A stretch of 64,000 bases of DNA from Fistulifera solaris (lineage: Eukaryota > Bacillariophyta > Bacillariophyceae > Naviculales > Stauroneidaceae), in assembly GCA_030295235.1 (NCBI GenBank), contig AP026162.1, positions 1,488,001 through 1,552,000 of the forward strand, written 5' to 3'. Below the pieces are notes generated by a model. The model worked only from the letters and a program-made list of their open reading frames with translations, did no database searches and was not told where the DNA came from. Both the position numbers and the translations under genes were made by a program. This document shows positions 52,288-63,916 of the stretch, piece by piece. The first letter of the stretch is position 1; each line of letters starts with the position of its first letter.

Positions 52288-55200
52288 TTACATCTTTTTC
52301 CGTTTCGGGATGGAAAATTTGCTTGAATCAGGCGATCCTTTTCGTTTCTTAGGGACGTGAACCGCTTTCATATCATCTTGGCTTTTCAAACGATCGAATA
52401 TTACTAGTTCGCGAGTAAATCGTTGCTTGTCCCACTCCGTCCATTCACGCCAAACAGCCTTGTCGTCTTCGGAGAGTTTCGTCCATCGATCCTTTAGCAT
52501 ACCATTCAAGATAGCTTTGTCCTTCCTGTCTTCGATAGGCAAAGAGTTCTTTACTTCTTTTCGCGTCCTGATGCAAAATTGTGTGAATGGTTTCTTCCAT
52601 TCAAGGGGAGGTTCGCTTCCATCGTATTTGGGAAACTCCACAAATTCGCCTTGCACTACTGCGCCATCTTCATTTTCTTTGGCAGGGTTATTTTCATTTC
52701 TACTTATTGGTCGATGACCCTCCACGTCCTCTTCAACTTTCTGTACCTCCTCACGTTTATCGGGAAGAACTCGAGCAACAGCCGCGCCTTCATTGAGCTC
52801 CTTCAAACGTTTCTGTAAGTTACCGATTTGAGCGCTCAGGTCATCAACTTTTTCTTGAGCTCTTGTTGATGCAGTTCAGCCTCCATGCGCTCTTTTTGGA
52901 TTCTTTGTCGAAGAAGGACTCGGTGCTTAGGTAACTGCACGGGTGCGAGCTCTCCAGATTGATCAGGCTCAGTTGGAAAACCATTGTCTTCGCGATATTT
53001 CCTCTCTAGCTGCTCAACCTCCTTTTCAGCAGCTTTCATCAGCTGTTCACATCTTCTCCCTATCTGCTCCACGGGCAAGCTACGTAAAAGTAGTCAAATC
53101 GAAACAGGGGGTTTCGACGGATCGCCAATTTTATGGCTTGCCACTGACCGTAGCCATACTGAATGACCATTTACGTTAGTGCAGTGCAAAAAAGCACGTC
53201 AAGGTAGGTTAGAGCTTACCTTACGTGCCCAGCAAAGAAGATATCTGTCCTCGTCCACAGTGAACATTTTATCTTTGCAATTGATGTGCGTAAACTCCAA
53301 CTCTTTCCAAGGATTGTCGAAAAGAGAGACAAGAATTTTTGTACCGCGCTCGAGTCCTTTGATTTCCTCTATCTTCTTTTCTCCACGTTCGATGAGCTTC
53401 ACAACTCGGTCGTACTCGTGTTCGGATATGCGTGATTTACCGATATCTCCCCAGAACGCATCAGTAAATTCTTTGACGGCCTGCTCTGATTTCGATAATT
53501 CGAGTGCAATTTTGCTTAAAGCATTTTCTCTACCGAACTTAGCACTTAGTTTGATGAACGTTGCGAAGTCGTGACGTTTCCAATCTGAAAAACCCTCCAA
53601 GAGCAGTTGATCCTTTTCAGCTTGTCTTTCGGTAGAAAGAAGCGGTGGTAACTCAAAAGGAATCTTTTCTTCGTCTCCTATGGGAGCATCCTCTAAAGAA
53701 TCACTTTGTTCCGATTTCGAATGCTCGTTTAAAGCCATTTTTTGCTGCTCTTCTGGAAGACTTTTGAATGCATCCTCTTCTTCTTCCTGAATTTTCAGCA
53801 ATCGCGGCCTGTCATACATCTGCCACTCTTCCATCCTTGGAAGTCGTAGGTGCTTCGGTAACTTTAAGGCCTTCTTCTTCTTTGGCTTTTGCGTGATATT
53901 CCCTTGCATTGCAGCAACTTGCCGCTGGTACAATGAATTTTCGTTGTAATTCGCCTCCTTCCTTTCCCGCTTACCTAAATCAAAAATACCTAGCATTTCT
54001 TTGCGGGCCTGAGCAAGTGAATAATCCACCCCTTCGAAGGTTTGCACGGACGATCCATCGAGCTTGAAGTCGAGAAGATCACCTTTGTCCGCAGCTTTTA
54101 GCTTTTCATTCATTTCCTCAGTCTTTCGCTTCCCCGCTTGAAGAATTAAATCAATGTCGTCATCAGTAATGGATGAGTCTTTACTTTTGAAAATTTTATC
54201 CGCTCCAAAACGAACAGCAGCAAGCAATTCGTCCCTCGACAGTTTGTCTTTCTCTTTTAGCCGCCCTGACTGGACTACCATCGCATCGAGCTTAAGCTTT
54301 TGCTGAGCTCTTTCTACAATCTTTTCCTCGATCGTATGCTCAGTGACGAAACGAAACACTTGAACTGGTTTCTTCTGTCCGATTCGATGCGCACGATCTT
54401 GCGCTTGAAGATCAGCCTGTGGATTCCAGTCGCTGTCGTACAAAATGACAACATCTGCAGTTTGTAAATTGATTCCTAAAGTTGCAAAATGTGAGGATCT
54501 GCAAAATGTCTTATCAGTTTGCAGGCGCGACGCTCGTACCTAATCCACCAGCACGTGTTGAAAGCAGAAAAATAAACTTCTCGGAGTCAGGAGCATTATA
54601 GGCATCAATATATTCCTCACGATCTTCGTGCGACGTATTACCGTCGATTCGGCAATACGGGAACCTTCTCATCACTAAATAATCTTCCATGATATCCAAA
54701 ACTCTGGTCATCTGCGTGAACAACAGAACACGATGTCCCAACTCTCGCATCCGCTTTAAAAGCTTATCTAGAAGAACCATTTTGCCACAATTTTCAACCA
54801 AATGTTCACCTAAAGGCGGCAGCGTCCGATCTTCGACTCCGGGAAAAAGATAGGGATGCCCAGCGCATTTACGAAGTTGCATGACAATGTTGAGGATGGC
54901 AGTCCGACTTCCGGAGGTGCCTTGAATAGCATCGATGTCTCGAATGAGAATGTCGCGATAGAGTTTCTTTTGCATGGCACTCATACCTGTGAAAAGGATA
55001 GTCTCGTGCTTTGGCGGAAGTGACTTCTCTACATCAACTTTCAGTCGGCGAAGCATAAAGGGTCTCAGAATTTTGTGTAGCTGTGATATCAGCTTGTTTT
55101 TCTCGTCATTGTCTTCAATATCCAGATTGAACCATTCGCTTTTGTGCCAGGCGTAAGATAATGATCGAGCAACTTTATCCTTTCAACCTAGGTACTTACT

Positions 55201-56770
55201 CAAATTGTTCGGCACTCTCAAATACATCAGGAACGAGAAAATTCAACAGAGCCCATAGTTCGTGTAAAGAGTTTTGAAGAGGGGTACCCGTCAGAAGAAT
55301 GCGATGTCGTGTCTCAAACATTCTCACAGTCTTTGAGAAGGCCGATGCTTCATTCTTTAATCTATGGGCTTCGTCGATTATCAGATAGCACCAAGCGAAT
55401 TTACCCAGTGTCGTTTTTTCAATATTGCAGACTTCGTATGTCGTGACACAAACGTTCCATTCCCTATTCTCATCTCTCTGGGCAGGTTCTAAATGGGTTT
55501 TAATGATGTCCTCTCGTGTCGCTTTGTCTCCGTGAAACCGAATAGCCGTCAACGTAGGAGCCCACCTTTTGAGCTCGTTCATCCAATTGCTGAGGGTACT
55601 CTTCGGCACGACAATCAAATGGGGCCCAGTCACCAGCTGGCATTCCAGCATGTAAACAAGAATGGATATCGATTGCAGAGTCTTACCAAGTCCCATTTCT
55701 ACCATAACGCCGACTTTGTCAGAACAATTGCTGATGAAGACCAACAACTGGCAGCTAATACGTACCGTCAGCAAGGATTCCGTTAACTCCATTTTCCTGT
55801 AATCGAATCATCCAGTTCAAGCCTTCAAGTTGATACGGTCTCATCTTTCCGTGTCCTAACGTTACGGGTTGGGCTGTTAAACGGGTCGCTTCATGCTCGT
55901 CTGCCTCTTCTAAAGCGTCTGTTGCGTCTTTTCCTTCTCCGTCGTCATCGCCAGCAATTATTCGCCGTGTAGTCGTTTCGCCCTCTTTCCGATCTATTTT
56001 TTTAATACCGTACTTTGCAGTGTCTTCTTTGACACGTCCAAAATGAGAAAAGATGTTTCCGCCCTGCTGCAAGAGGTATTCCAGCCGCTTTTTAGCTTGT
56101 GCCGATCGTTCTTTTCGAAGAACATCTTGTCGACCAATGATGTATTCTTCTTTATCTTGCTTTTCTTGCTTGAGTTTGGCACGATACTCCAGTTGTTTCT
56201 GCGTAGCCTCCCGACTGCGTGATGGCTGCGATTTTTTAGCCTTCTTTACTTTCTTTCTACCACTTCCATCGTCGTCGCCATCGTCGTCCGACGACGACTC
56301 GTCACTCGAATTCCATGATGCCTCCGAAGAATCCTCCGAGTCTCTATCTTGCCGATCCCCCCGACTTTCGTTTTCGTTTCTCTTCTCTCCTTTGCTTTTT
56401 TATCGAGTCGCCCTCGTGTCAATCGTTTTCCGGAATCGTCTATGAGCAGCTCATTTCTTCCCTGCAACAACTTGTCACGACGTTCCAAAGCCGCCACATC
56501 GGCCGCATGAGACTCTTGCGCAAAGCGTGTGACATCCTCACGATGCAAAGCTTCGTAATACTCCTTCTTCTCGTCCGAAAGATTGTTCCATTTCTCTTTG
56601 ACAATTCGTCCATATTCGGCAATATCCACTTTGCCGTATTCGTCACGAATTTGTTGCGCGATGTCTTTCTGAAAGAAATGATACGCCGAAGTTGCTTTCC
56701 GAATTTCGTTTGCTGGCGGAGCAAACTCGGGCTGAACCGCCACCCAATCCGAGCGATCTTCTTTGGGCAT
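52288..56770 (-). CDS. ISWI/SNF2-family chromatin remodeller with HMG boxes at both ends
   Basis: The protein slides nucleosomes using ATP. Near the N-terminus is an HMG box ([20 protein letters not shown], ..[19 protein letters not shown]), then an acidic/basic linker. The SNF2 motor follows: [25 protein letters not shown] (Walker A, made by splicing), [58 protein letters not shown]. Then come HAND, SANT ([19 protein letters not shown]) and SLIDE ([24 protein letters not shown]) domains. A second HMG-like box ([36 protein letters not shown]) precedes a basic end. Exons are 56770-55766, 55698-55200, 55138-54540, 54475-53220 and 53158-52288, with introns of 61-67 nt. Three single-base losses (56366-56368, 53086-53089, 52849-52853) break the frame. 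Corrected length is 1410 residues. Confidence 0.93.
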
Positions 56771-57255
56771 GACTGATAAAGTAGATGAAGATGGACTGGA
56801 CCACTATTTGCACATAAGAAGAGTCGTCCTAATTGCGATGTGAACGAGCGTTGTTGCCCTCGTTTCGTCAATATTTGGTTGGATTTTTTGTGCCCCCGTG
56901 CCATCCAGCATCCAGCATCGCTATTACTGTACAAAAACGAAGTGCGTGCAGCTGGGTGCATTTTTTCGAAGTCATGGATCGTGTTGGCGTTTTGTACTTA
57001 GGTCTTTTATTTCTACTATAGCCGTAAACCTACTGATTACATCTTGTCCGGTACTAAATTGTAATACTACAAAGCGTCTTTGTCCTTGCCGCCGACCGTC
57101 GTCGATTGCCGAAAACTTTCTCCGCCGTACTTTTTTTGCCGCGTCGGGTATTTTTTCTTTTTGTCATTGTTGTTGTCATTCCTTGCGATGATCTAACGCA
57201 TCAGGAAGGTTTTCCCCAAAGAATGCCATTCATTCGATAACAAAAGTCTTTTCAA
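56771..57255. promoter_or_regulatory. divergent intergenic region, ISWI / phosphotransferase
   Basis: These 485 nt lie between two outward-facing starts. T-rich tracts near 57130-57180 are the only visible feature. Confidence 0.35.
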
Positions 57256-58476
57256 ATGAACGGCGTTTCACCAAGTCGCGTAAAAACTCCACCGGAGGCT
57301 CCTTACTTCTTTGTAACAGCCTCGGGCGCGCAAGCTATCCGGAAATTTCAATACTCGGGGCAAGACAATTCACTGCTCTACAAGTATATTTTATCACCAC
57401 TGGCTCAATATTTCGTAGACAACTGGACTCCTCGAACGGTCGCTCCGAATGCAATCACTGTTCTCGGTCTCGTGCTCATGTTTCTGTCCTACGCGATTCA
57501 ATACTGGTTCGCACCCACCATGGTCGCGACGCAAGAAACACCGGGATGGATCCACTTGTTTCACGGAATTGCGATGCTCATTTATCAGACACTCGATAAT
57601 ATGGACGGAAAACAAGCCCGGCGTACATCTTCGAGCAGCCCAGTGGGACAACTGGTCGATCACGGCTGTGATTCCATCAATAGCATGTTCGGCTCGGCCG
57701 GATGGATTCTCGGAATGGCACTGATTCCGAGTGAAGAGAAGCTCGTCAGCTGGATGGTTGTCTTTATTCCTTTAGCTATCTTCTTCAGCACGACGATGGA
57801 AGAGTATTTTACGGGAAGTTTACGCCTGCCGGCGTTCAATGGTCCCAACGAGGGATTGCTCGGTGGAGCCCTGTTGAGCTTCTCGGCGTGGTATTCGGGG
57901 CCACATATTTGGCAACAACGTCAACCGTGGACCACCATTCTCTTTTCATGGTATCATCCCGAAGGGTTACGGCTACTGGAGTTGCTGTTCTTGGTCGGTG
58001 CACCCGTATTTCTGCTCGAGATTGTTCGAACAACCGTGCGCCTTGGTCAGCAATACGGAACGCGGAAAGTGTTACAGGTATTCTCTCCATTTCTTTGTTT
58101 AGCATCTTGTACTCTGGTGATCGGCTGTATTGATTGCGACGTCTTTTTGCGTGTTCCTCGAACATTGCTGCACTTGATATGTGCCCTCTTTGTTGAGATG
58201 ACGACCCACCTCATGTTCTCGCACATGACCCAGCAGCCGTATTACGGCTTTCGGTGGACCCTATTGCCACTGCTGTTCCTGACCACCGCTGTGGCAATGG
58301 GGAATATGCAAGCCAGTGCGTCGACGGATCTGTTTTTGTTCGCTTACGCGGCAGCGGCGATCACCTGGACGGTGACGAAAATTGCCGTTGTTCTGCACGA
58401 ATTTTGCTACATTTTGCAAATCTGGTGTTTTGACATCACAACACCGCGAATAACGAGCGACACAAAACAACCTTAA
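57256..58476 (+). CDS. ethanolamine/choline phosphotransferase (CDP-alcohol phosphatidyltransferase family)
   Basis: The enzyme transfers phosphoethanolamine or phosphocholine from its CDP form to diacylglycerol, the last step of the Kennedy pathway, in the ER membrane. The catalytic motif D-x2-D-G-x2-A-R-x8-G-x3-D-x3-D is complete: DNMDGKQARRTSSSSPVGQL followed by VDHGCD. The N-terminal YSGQDNSLLYKYILSP and NWTPRTVAPNAITVLGL segments are typical of eukaryotic EPT/CPT. About eight to ten hydrophobic helices follow. The length is 406 residues in one intact exon, normal for the family. Head-group preference cannot be read reliably. It is convergent with ISN1 (106 nt apart). Confidence 0.93.
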   Translation: MNGVSPSRVKTPPEAPYFFVTASGAQAIRKFQYSGQDNSLLYKYILSPLAQYFVDNWTPRTVAPNAITVLGLVLMFLSYAIQYWFAPTMVATQETPGWIHLFHGIAMLIYQTLDNMDGKQARRTSSSSPVGQLVDHGCDSINSMFGSAGWILGMALIPSEEKLVSWMVVFIPLAIFFSTTMEEYFTGSLRLPAFNGPNEGLLGGALLSFSAWYSGPHIWQQRQPWTTILFSWYHPEGLRLLELLFLVGAPVFLLEIVRTTVRLGQQYGTRKVLQVFSPFLCLASCTLVIGCIDCDVFLRVPRTLLHLICALFVEMTTHLMFSHMTQQPYYGFRWTLLPLLFLTTAVAMGNMQASASTDLFLFAYAAAAITWTVTKIAVVLHEFCYILQIWCFDITTPRITSDTKQP

Positions 58477-58582
58477 TAACAAAAAACTATAATTTGTTAC
58501 GTTCTTACTACTAGAAAATATTCTGACTCTTTATATCTCTTCATATTTTTTGTCATTTACCTTCAAAAGGCATGCAAAATAA

Positions 58583-60158
58583 TTAGGTCATGGTGACCAT
58601 TTTCCCTGTGTACACATCCATCTTCTGGACAGCTTGCGATCTACGCTCCATTTCGTCGAAATCAATGTGAGACGGTCGCTTCGTCAGGGCCCCTGTTCCA
58701 TCATCGTGTCCATCCATTTTGTCATGGGGTGCAATTCCAGCCAACCGAAGAATCGTTTTTAAGATATACGTTGTCTCCTGAGGGTTAATGATCCAGATGC
58801 AGGGACTGACATCTCGGGCTGCGTAATCGTTTCCCGTGTTCAGGAACTGATCCCCAATGTGCAAGCTGCGTTCCGGGGTGATTCCCAAATACGACTGTAA
58901 TATTTGCACTCCAACTCGTTTGTTGCCGACATCGACCCACGCATCCGTGCCACCGTTAAACGCACAATACGGTAGTCCGGGACCTTCTCCATTCCGCATT
59001 TTCCTGAGCGCTTCGTGCGATCTCAAAACCGTCTCGTCCAGACTTTCTCGAGAAATTTCCGTTTGCTTTCCTGGTTCGAGTGGCACCAATCCGACGGATC
59101 GCTTCTTTCGAATGGCACGAGCCTTCAAATTCAGCTCAGATATAGTATACTCAACGGTCGCCATGGCTGAATCTAGCAAGTTGGAGATATCCTGCTCGCT
59201 CCAGTTCGCTGGAGAATCTTTCAAGGATTGCGTGGCGGTAAGCCATCCGCTGGGACCCTCCTCGGGGACAGGAACCAATCGATAATCGGGACCCAGTCGA
59301 AGCAAGTAGTTGCATTCTCCGCCAAACAAGTAAAAGCGATTGCACTCTTCCGGAGTCAGCTGTTTGTTTTCGAAGTATCGAAGCAATCCGGAGATGCGGT
59401 ATTCGTACTTTTCGACATTGTACTCGTAGCCGGCCGCCGTCACAATCGCGACAGCCACTCCATGACGGAGTAACGTGTAGAGTTGATGCGCTAATTTTGG
59501 GTTGCTTTCAAAGTTGGCCCCGTCGGAATAGAGAGTTTGATCCCCATCGAAACTGATGAGCTGTGGGCCGTGAAATGTTCCTATCGTCTCGCCATCATTC
59601 CGACCGTCTTGACTGCATTTCTCACTGGATCCCGAAGATTCATCGTCTTGAATGTCACTGAATGCCCGCAAAATCTTCCGACGATCCGAAAAGGCCATGA
59701 TCTGTGCCAAATTGAGAATGTGACGCAGCTCGTTGAACGAGATTTGGATGTGTTTCCGTTTGGTGAGTTTGTGTTTGTCGTTGTAGGCTTCAAAGGCATC
59801 CCGAAGGGGCAAAGGTGTATGGAATGTTCCGATGGTCGGTACGAGCTGCTGTAGACGGGACGGCTGCGGACTATCCTGACGCTCTCGGTGCTCGTCGATG
59901 AGTGTTTCGAAATGTTCAAAGGTATCCGCCCCGGTCGTCTCGAGTGAATCTAAAACAAACGAATGCTGCAACATCGATTTCATCCTGCCATTGATAGCGG
60001 AAAAAGCAGCATTGCAAAAATGATGTATAAGAAAGGTTCAAAATCAAAGTAATATTAAAAATAAAGCCAATTCAGTTGGAAGGACGCTTACCATTCGACG
60101 AGACCGTCGCGCCTGTGAGGCGTCAAAGGTAATTGCGTCTTCGGGACGAAAACGACAT
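58583..60158 (-). CDS. ISN1: IMP-specific 5'-nucleotidase
   Basis: The enzyme hydrolyses IMP to inosine. ISN1 hallmarks are TFHTPLPLRDAFEAYNDKH, ..KHIQISFNELRHILNLAQIM, the HAD-like nucleophile site ISFDGDQTLYSDG, AIVTAAGY, FYLFGGECNYL, CAFNGGTDAWVDVGNKRVGV and LHIGDQFLNTGND. The nucleophile is probably the first Asp of DGDQT. A first exon (60158-60092) encodes MSFSSRRRNY and, after one missing base near 60127, LTPHRRDGLVEW. Splicing over a 107-nt intron (59985-60091) gives EWMKSMLQHSFVLDSLE, matching the family N-terminus. Corrected length is 489 residues. The family is known from fungi and protists, including Plasmodium, and is patchy elsewhere. Confidence 0.9.
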
Positions 60159-61325
60159 CTTTGCTATTTCCGAAGACTTGTCTTCAACACTTATTGCTTC
60201 TCTTATCAATTCTATTCAGAAATCTACTGATCATTACCAGGTACTTTGAAATAAAGTAGATTGTTTCAACAGGATGTGTTGTCAATTGGCTTATTTTGAC
60301 GTCTTTTTGCAAAAGTTCTTGCCTCGCGGAAGAAGAATCTTCTCGCGGAACCGCTCGGACTCGGAACTGTCATTCAGTCACACGGATGGAAACACGATCA
60401 CTACTATTTATTTCTAATTTCCCGGAGTCAGAATGCACTTTTGACATTCGACTAGTAAATTTTCCATTGTTCTTTTCATTTTTCAGATACTCCGATGATT
60501 ACAGTCCATAAGCAACATCTGCGCGACCTACTTTGTATAGACTCTAGGTCTACCTGGTACGGAGATGCTCACTCCAACTTCGTTGTGAAGCAATCTGAAA
60601 ATTTTTGCATCGTAGTGAAGATAGAATTCAGCTAACGAAGTTTGACCGATCATAGAATAGGTTGTCAGTCTGGCTCATCTAAACGACAACTCATGACTCC
60701 TCATGACAGAATGCAATGAGTAAGAACCTATAAGGAGAAGGAGGTGGCAAGTGTAATACAGTGACCATTGACCATCAGCAGCATCAGTCAGTCTCTTCCG
60801 AAAGTATAGTGCAGAAAAAACTTTCAGTCCTGTGTCTCAGTCCCTATGTCTTCTGGTACAAATATTTACGCAGCCTACGTACAACCCATTTTACGTGGCA
60901 GGCTTTTCGACGTAAAATATACAATGACGTGTAATGCGAGCGCTGCTAACGCCATTCGCATCGCAACAACGACAAAGGTTTTTTTTTCTGCATGAACGAA
61001 TTAGACTATGGGCATCATCGCTTGATCATCGTCGCTCGAAAGAATTTTGATTTATGACTGAATGCAATCATAGAAAAGGTCACATACACTTTTGACGATA
61101 TTGAATACTGAAGTATACGAGACTGAATACCGCATAGAATCACACCGGTAAAGCCGAGCTTTTTTCGTACTACGTAATAATAATCGCGAGAGGGGCGCAT
61201 TATACCTGGTACTATGCGGTACCTTGTATCTTTCGTCTCATCGAAGGAAAAGCACTCACTAATCACTAAATCTTACAAGGTATTTGACGGAAGATTCTTG
61301 CATTACTCGCACACTTACACGACAC
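60159..61325. promoter_or_regulatory. divergent intergenic region, ISN1 / PPPDE-PUL
   Basis: This 1.17-kb region lies between two outward-facing starts. Only short frames occur. No repeat, RNA gene or named element was recognised. Confidence 0.4.
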
Positions 61326-62734
61326 ATGTCCACGTGGTCCGTTCAGCTAGCCGTGTACGATCTTTCACAAGGCATGGCGCGCGGCCTTTCCGCTCAATTT
61401 CTAGGCCCCGCACACGCCATTGATATTATTCCGCATACGGGCATTGTCGTTTACGGCCGAGAATACTTTTTCGGGGGAGGCATTCAAAGTGAACCTCCGG
61501 ACCTATTTCGCAGAAATACAGGATTGTATCCTATTCAAATCATACCGCTGGGAACGACGACTGTAACGCAAACCGAATTCGAACGATGGTGTGCTACTAC
61601 GATGGCATCGGGACAGTACAGTGCGGCTGCTTATGACTTGCTGTCTCGAAATTGCAACAATTTTAGTCACGACGCTGCTTTACAGGGATTAAGAATGTCT
61701 ACGGGAGTCCCTCAATGGATTTTAGATGTTCCAAGTCGATTTCTTTCGTCACCGATGGGGCAGCTGGTGCGGCCCATGCTACAAAATATGCAACTGACCA
61801 GTGTAGAGGGAGCCCAACCTGTCGGAAATGCAGTACCAATTGCGACGGCTCCTCCTGCATTGAATCCCTGGGTAAATATTTCTCCGCCGACCGAAACAAA
61901 CCTTTCTCGCCTGCTCGAAACTCCTACTCTCGACGCATTTTCCAAGCCGTTATTGGCAAATGACAAAAGCACGGTGCCATTGTGCATCAAGAAAGTTCGA
62001 GCGTGTCTAGGAGAGTTAGAGCAGAATGCGTTAGATCGCTTTTACAGCTTATGGTCTAATGGCGAGCCAATCGATTCGCACCTTTCAAAGGATGTTTGCG
62101 ACTCCATCTGCACTTGCTTCACGACAGATCCATCGGTTTTATCATTCGCACTCATGTTGTTCCGTGTCATTATTTTGACGGCAAAGGCGGAGGATATGCT
62201 GGATTGCCTAAACTGGATTCGATCAAACCTTGGGTCAGTAGAGAGTCCACTTCACACGTCGACAGCGGCACGTGCACTGGCTTGGACTTGTCTTGCTAAT
62301 TGGATGTCTAAAACCTCAAAAGAGTCATCATTTGTAGACGAGTTGATTGATCTGGCTATAGCGGATTTACCACATGCTTCACAACCGCGTCCTGAAGTCA
62401 GGCAAGCCGCGAGTGCCTTCCTTTTAACACTTTCTTGATGAGAATACAAGGTGTTGAATATCTAGATAACGAGATATCCGATGCCGAAGTAACCTTGCTC
62501 TGTAGTGTTTTGGAGAGTATCACAGAAGAGCCGGATGCATTGGTCCAGTTACGCCGTCTAATGATTGCTGGGCGCATCCTCAAGCCTCGAACAGCTGTTA
62601 AAACGTCAACAGTTAGTCTGGTGCAAGATCTAGGACTCGTGGAAGCGATAAGAGCAATTTCTCTGAAGTCACCTGAGTGCAAAATCGACGAGCAGTGTAA
62701 AGCGCTGGCTACTGATCTTATACAAATACTATGA
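61326..62734 (+). CDS. PPPDE (DeSI-type) isopeptidase with PUL domain
   Basis: The first 150 residues form a PPPDE domain, a papain-like fold found in deSUMOylating/deubiquitinating DeSI proteins. It starts VQLAVYDLSQGMARGLSAQF, has the catalytic His in PHTGIVVYGREYFFGGGI and the catalytic Cys in LLSRNCNNFSHDAALQGL. After a Pro-rich linker, residues about 230-470 form a PUL domain (helical ARM-like; RFYSLWSNG, ALMLFRVIILTAK, RALAWTCLANW, ..LLCSVLESITEEPDALVQLRR), known from PLAA/Doa1 to bind Cdc48/p97. The combination suggests removal of ubiquitin-like tags from p97 clients. One base is missing near 62434, which ends the ORF early inside the PUL domain. Corrected length is 469 residues. The start MSTW at 61326 is preferred because it begins at the family boundary. 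Confidence 0.88.
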
Positions 62735-62979
62735 CACGTGAAATAGCGACTGTGGTATACTCCGTGAAGTCATAAGGACATGTTAGACAGCTTTAGTCTC
62801 ACTAATGAAAAAATCTAATTTTTACTTGTCACGCGATTAAGTTTTCGAAAAGATTGCTGCGCACTTGAAGCCGAAACACAGCAAGCTGGTTGACATTCGC
62901 CATCCAAAACACGCTGAAGGATTGCGGCTCAGAAGATGCAAAATCCATGGTACACCTTGTACGCACTTAATCCAATGAT
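62735..62979. other. convergent 3' intergenic region
   Basis: These 245 nt separate the stops of the PPPDE-PUL and WDR83 genes. No gene is seen. Confidence 0.4.
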
Positions 62980-63916
62980 TCATTCTTGCCATCTCATATA
63001 GTCTGGACTGTTGGCCCAAACAATGACGTTCCCATCGTAGCTGGCTGTTATGACTACTGAATTATTGGAACTTTTGGGATGAACAGCGACGGCACACGTT
63101 GGGCGCGTATGTCCCATGAGACTTTGAACACACGTACCATGCACCAGATCATACAAGATACACTGGCCGTCTTCCGATCCTGTTATTATTGTTGAATCAT
63201 CAGCCGTGACGCCACACATCAGTCCATACTGTCCGGCTGCATGATGCTTGTCGTAGGTGTTGACTAGCTCGCCCGAATTCACCTCCATTAAGCGAATGGT
63301 TCCATCCAAGCAAGAAACTACCAAATACTGACCATCGTGCGTCTGTGCCATGCTCGTTATCGGACTTGAGAAATCGTCGCACCGCAAAATCCCTTTCCGA
63401 AGATCGTACGTTCTTACAATGCCGTCAACACTGGCGGTTCGAATCAGTGCTTCATTGTCATTCTGCACCTTATGGACATCCGTCACAGAGTCCTTCGCCT
63501 CCTTCAAGATCTGTATTGGTTCGTAACTCCTACTTCGTCCATCCCATATTCGAACAGTTGCGTCATAAGACGCGGATAGGAAAGTCTCGGAGTCTGTGCT
63601 TATTGCAACCGCATTCACGCGGCCGCTGTGACCTTGTAATCTACGTTTAGCTTGCTTTGTAACAACATCAGAAACGACAACAGTCTTTTCCGAAGCTGAC
63701 GCTATTGTAGTCGATTTCTCGTCGATCGCGAGGGCCGAAATGGGATGAGTGATACCGTCTTCGTACACTTGAATAGGAAGAGCCCTCGGAATGGCATCGA
63801 TGGGGATATCATCCCCGCCGGCCCACGGGCGCGGAGGAAACGCAGGATCCAGTCGACTGGGATTCCATAAACGAACCTTTCGATCAACTCCCCGGTCAAA
63901 CAATATTTTCCATCGT
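62980..63916 (-). CDS. WDR83: WD-repeat protein WDR83/MORG1, 3' exon (5' part outside the window)
   Basis: Six WD40 blades are visible, with family-specific text such as KTVVVSDVVTKQAKRRLQGH, then GRVNAVAIS..SASYDATVRIWDGRSRSYEPIQIL, TASVDGIVRTYDLRKG, SCLDGTIRLMEVNSGEL and GSEDGQCILYDLVHGTCVQSL. WDR83 is a scaffold linked to MAPK signalling and to the spliceosome. A splice acceptor (AACCAG) ends at 63917 and the exon begins DGKYCLT, then, after one missing base in the C run 63890-63893, GGVDRKVRLWNPSRLDP. The first blade and the start codon lie beyond the right edge. The stop at 62980 gives the normal C-terminal end (VITASYDGNVIVW). Confidence 0.88.

Noticed and set aside
2661-62734. Programmed ribosomal frameshifting as the cause of the many split genes.
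   Set aside because: The sites have no common slippery heptamer or downstream structure, involve both missing and extra bases, and occur in genes that need no frameshift in other organisms. Homopolymer errors explain them better.
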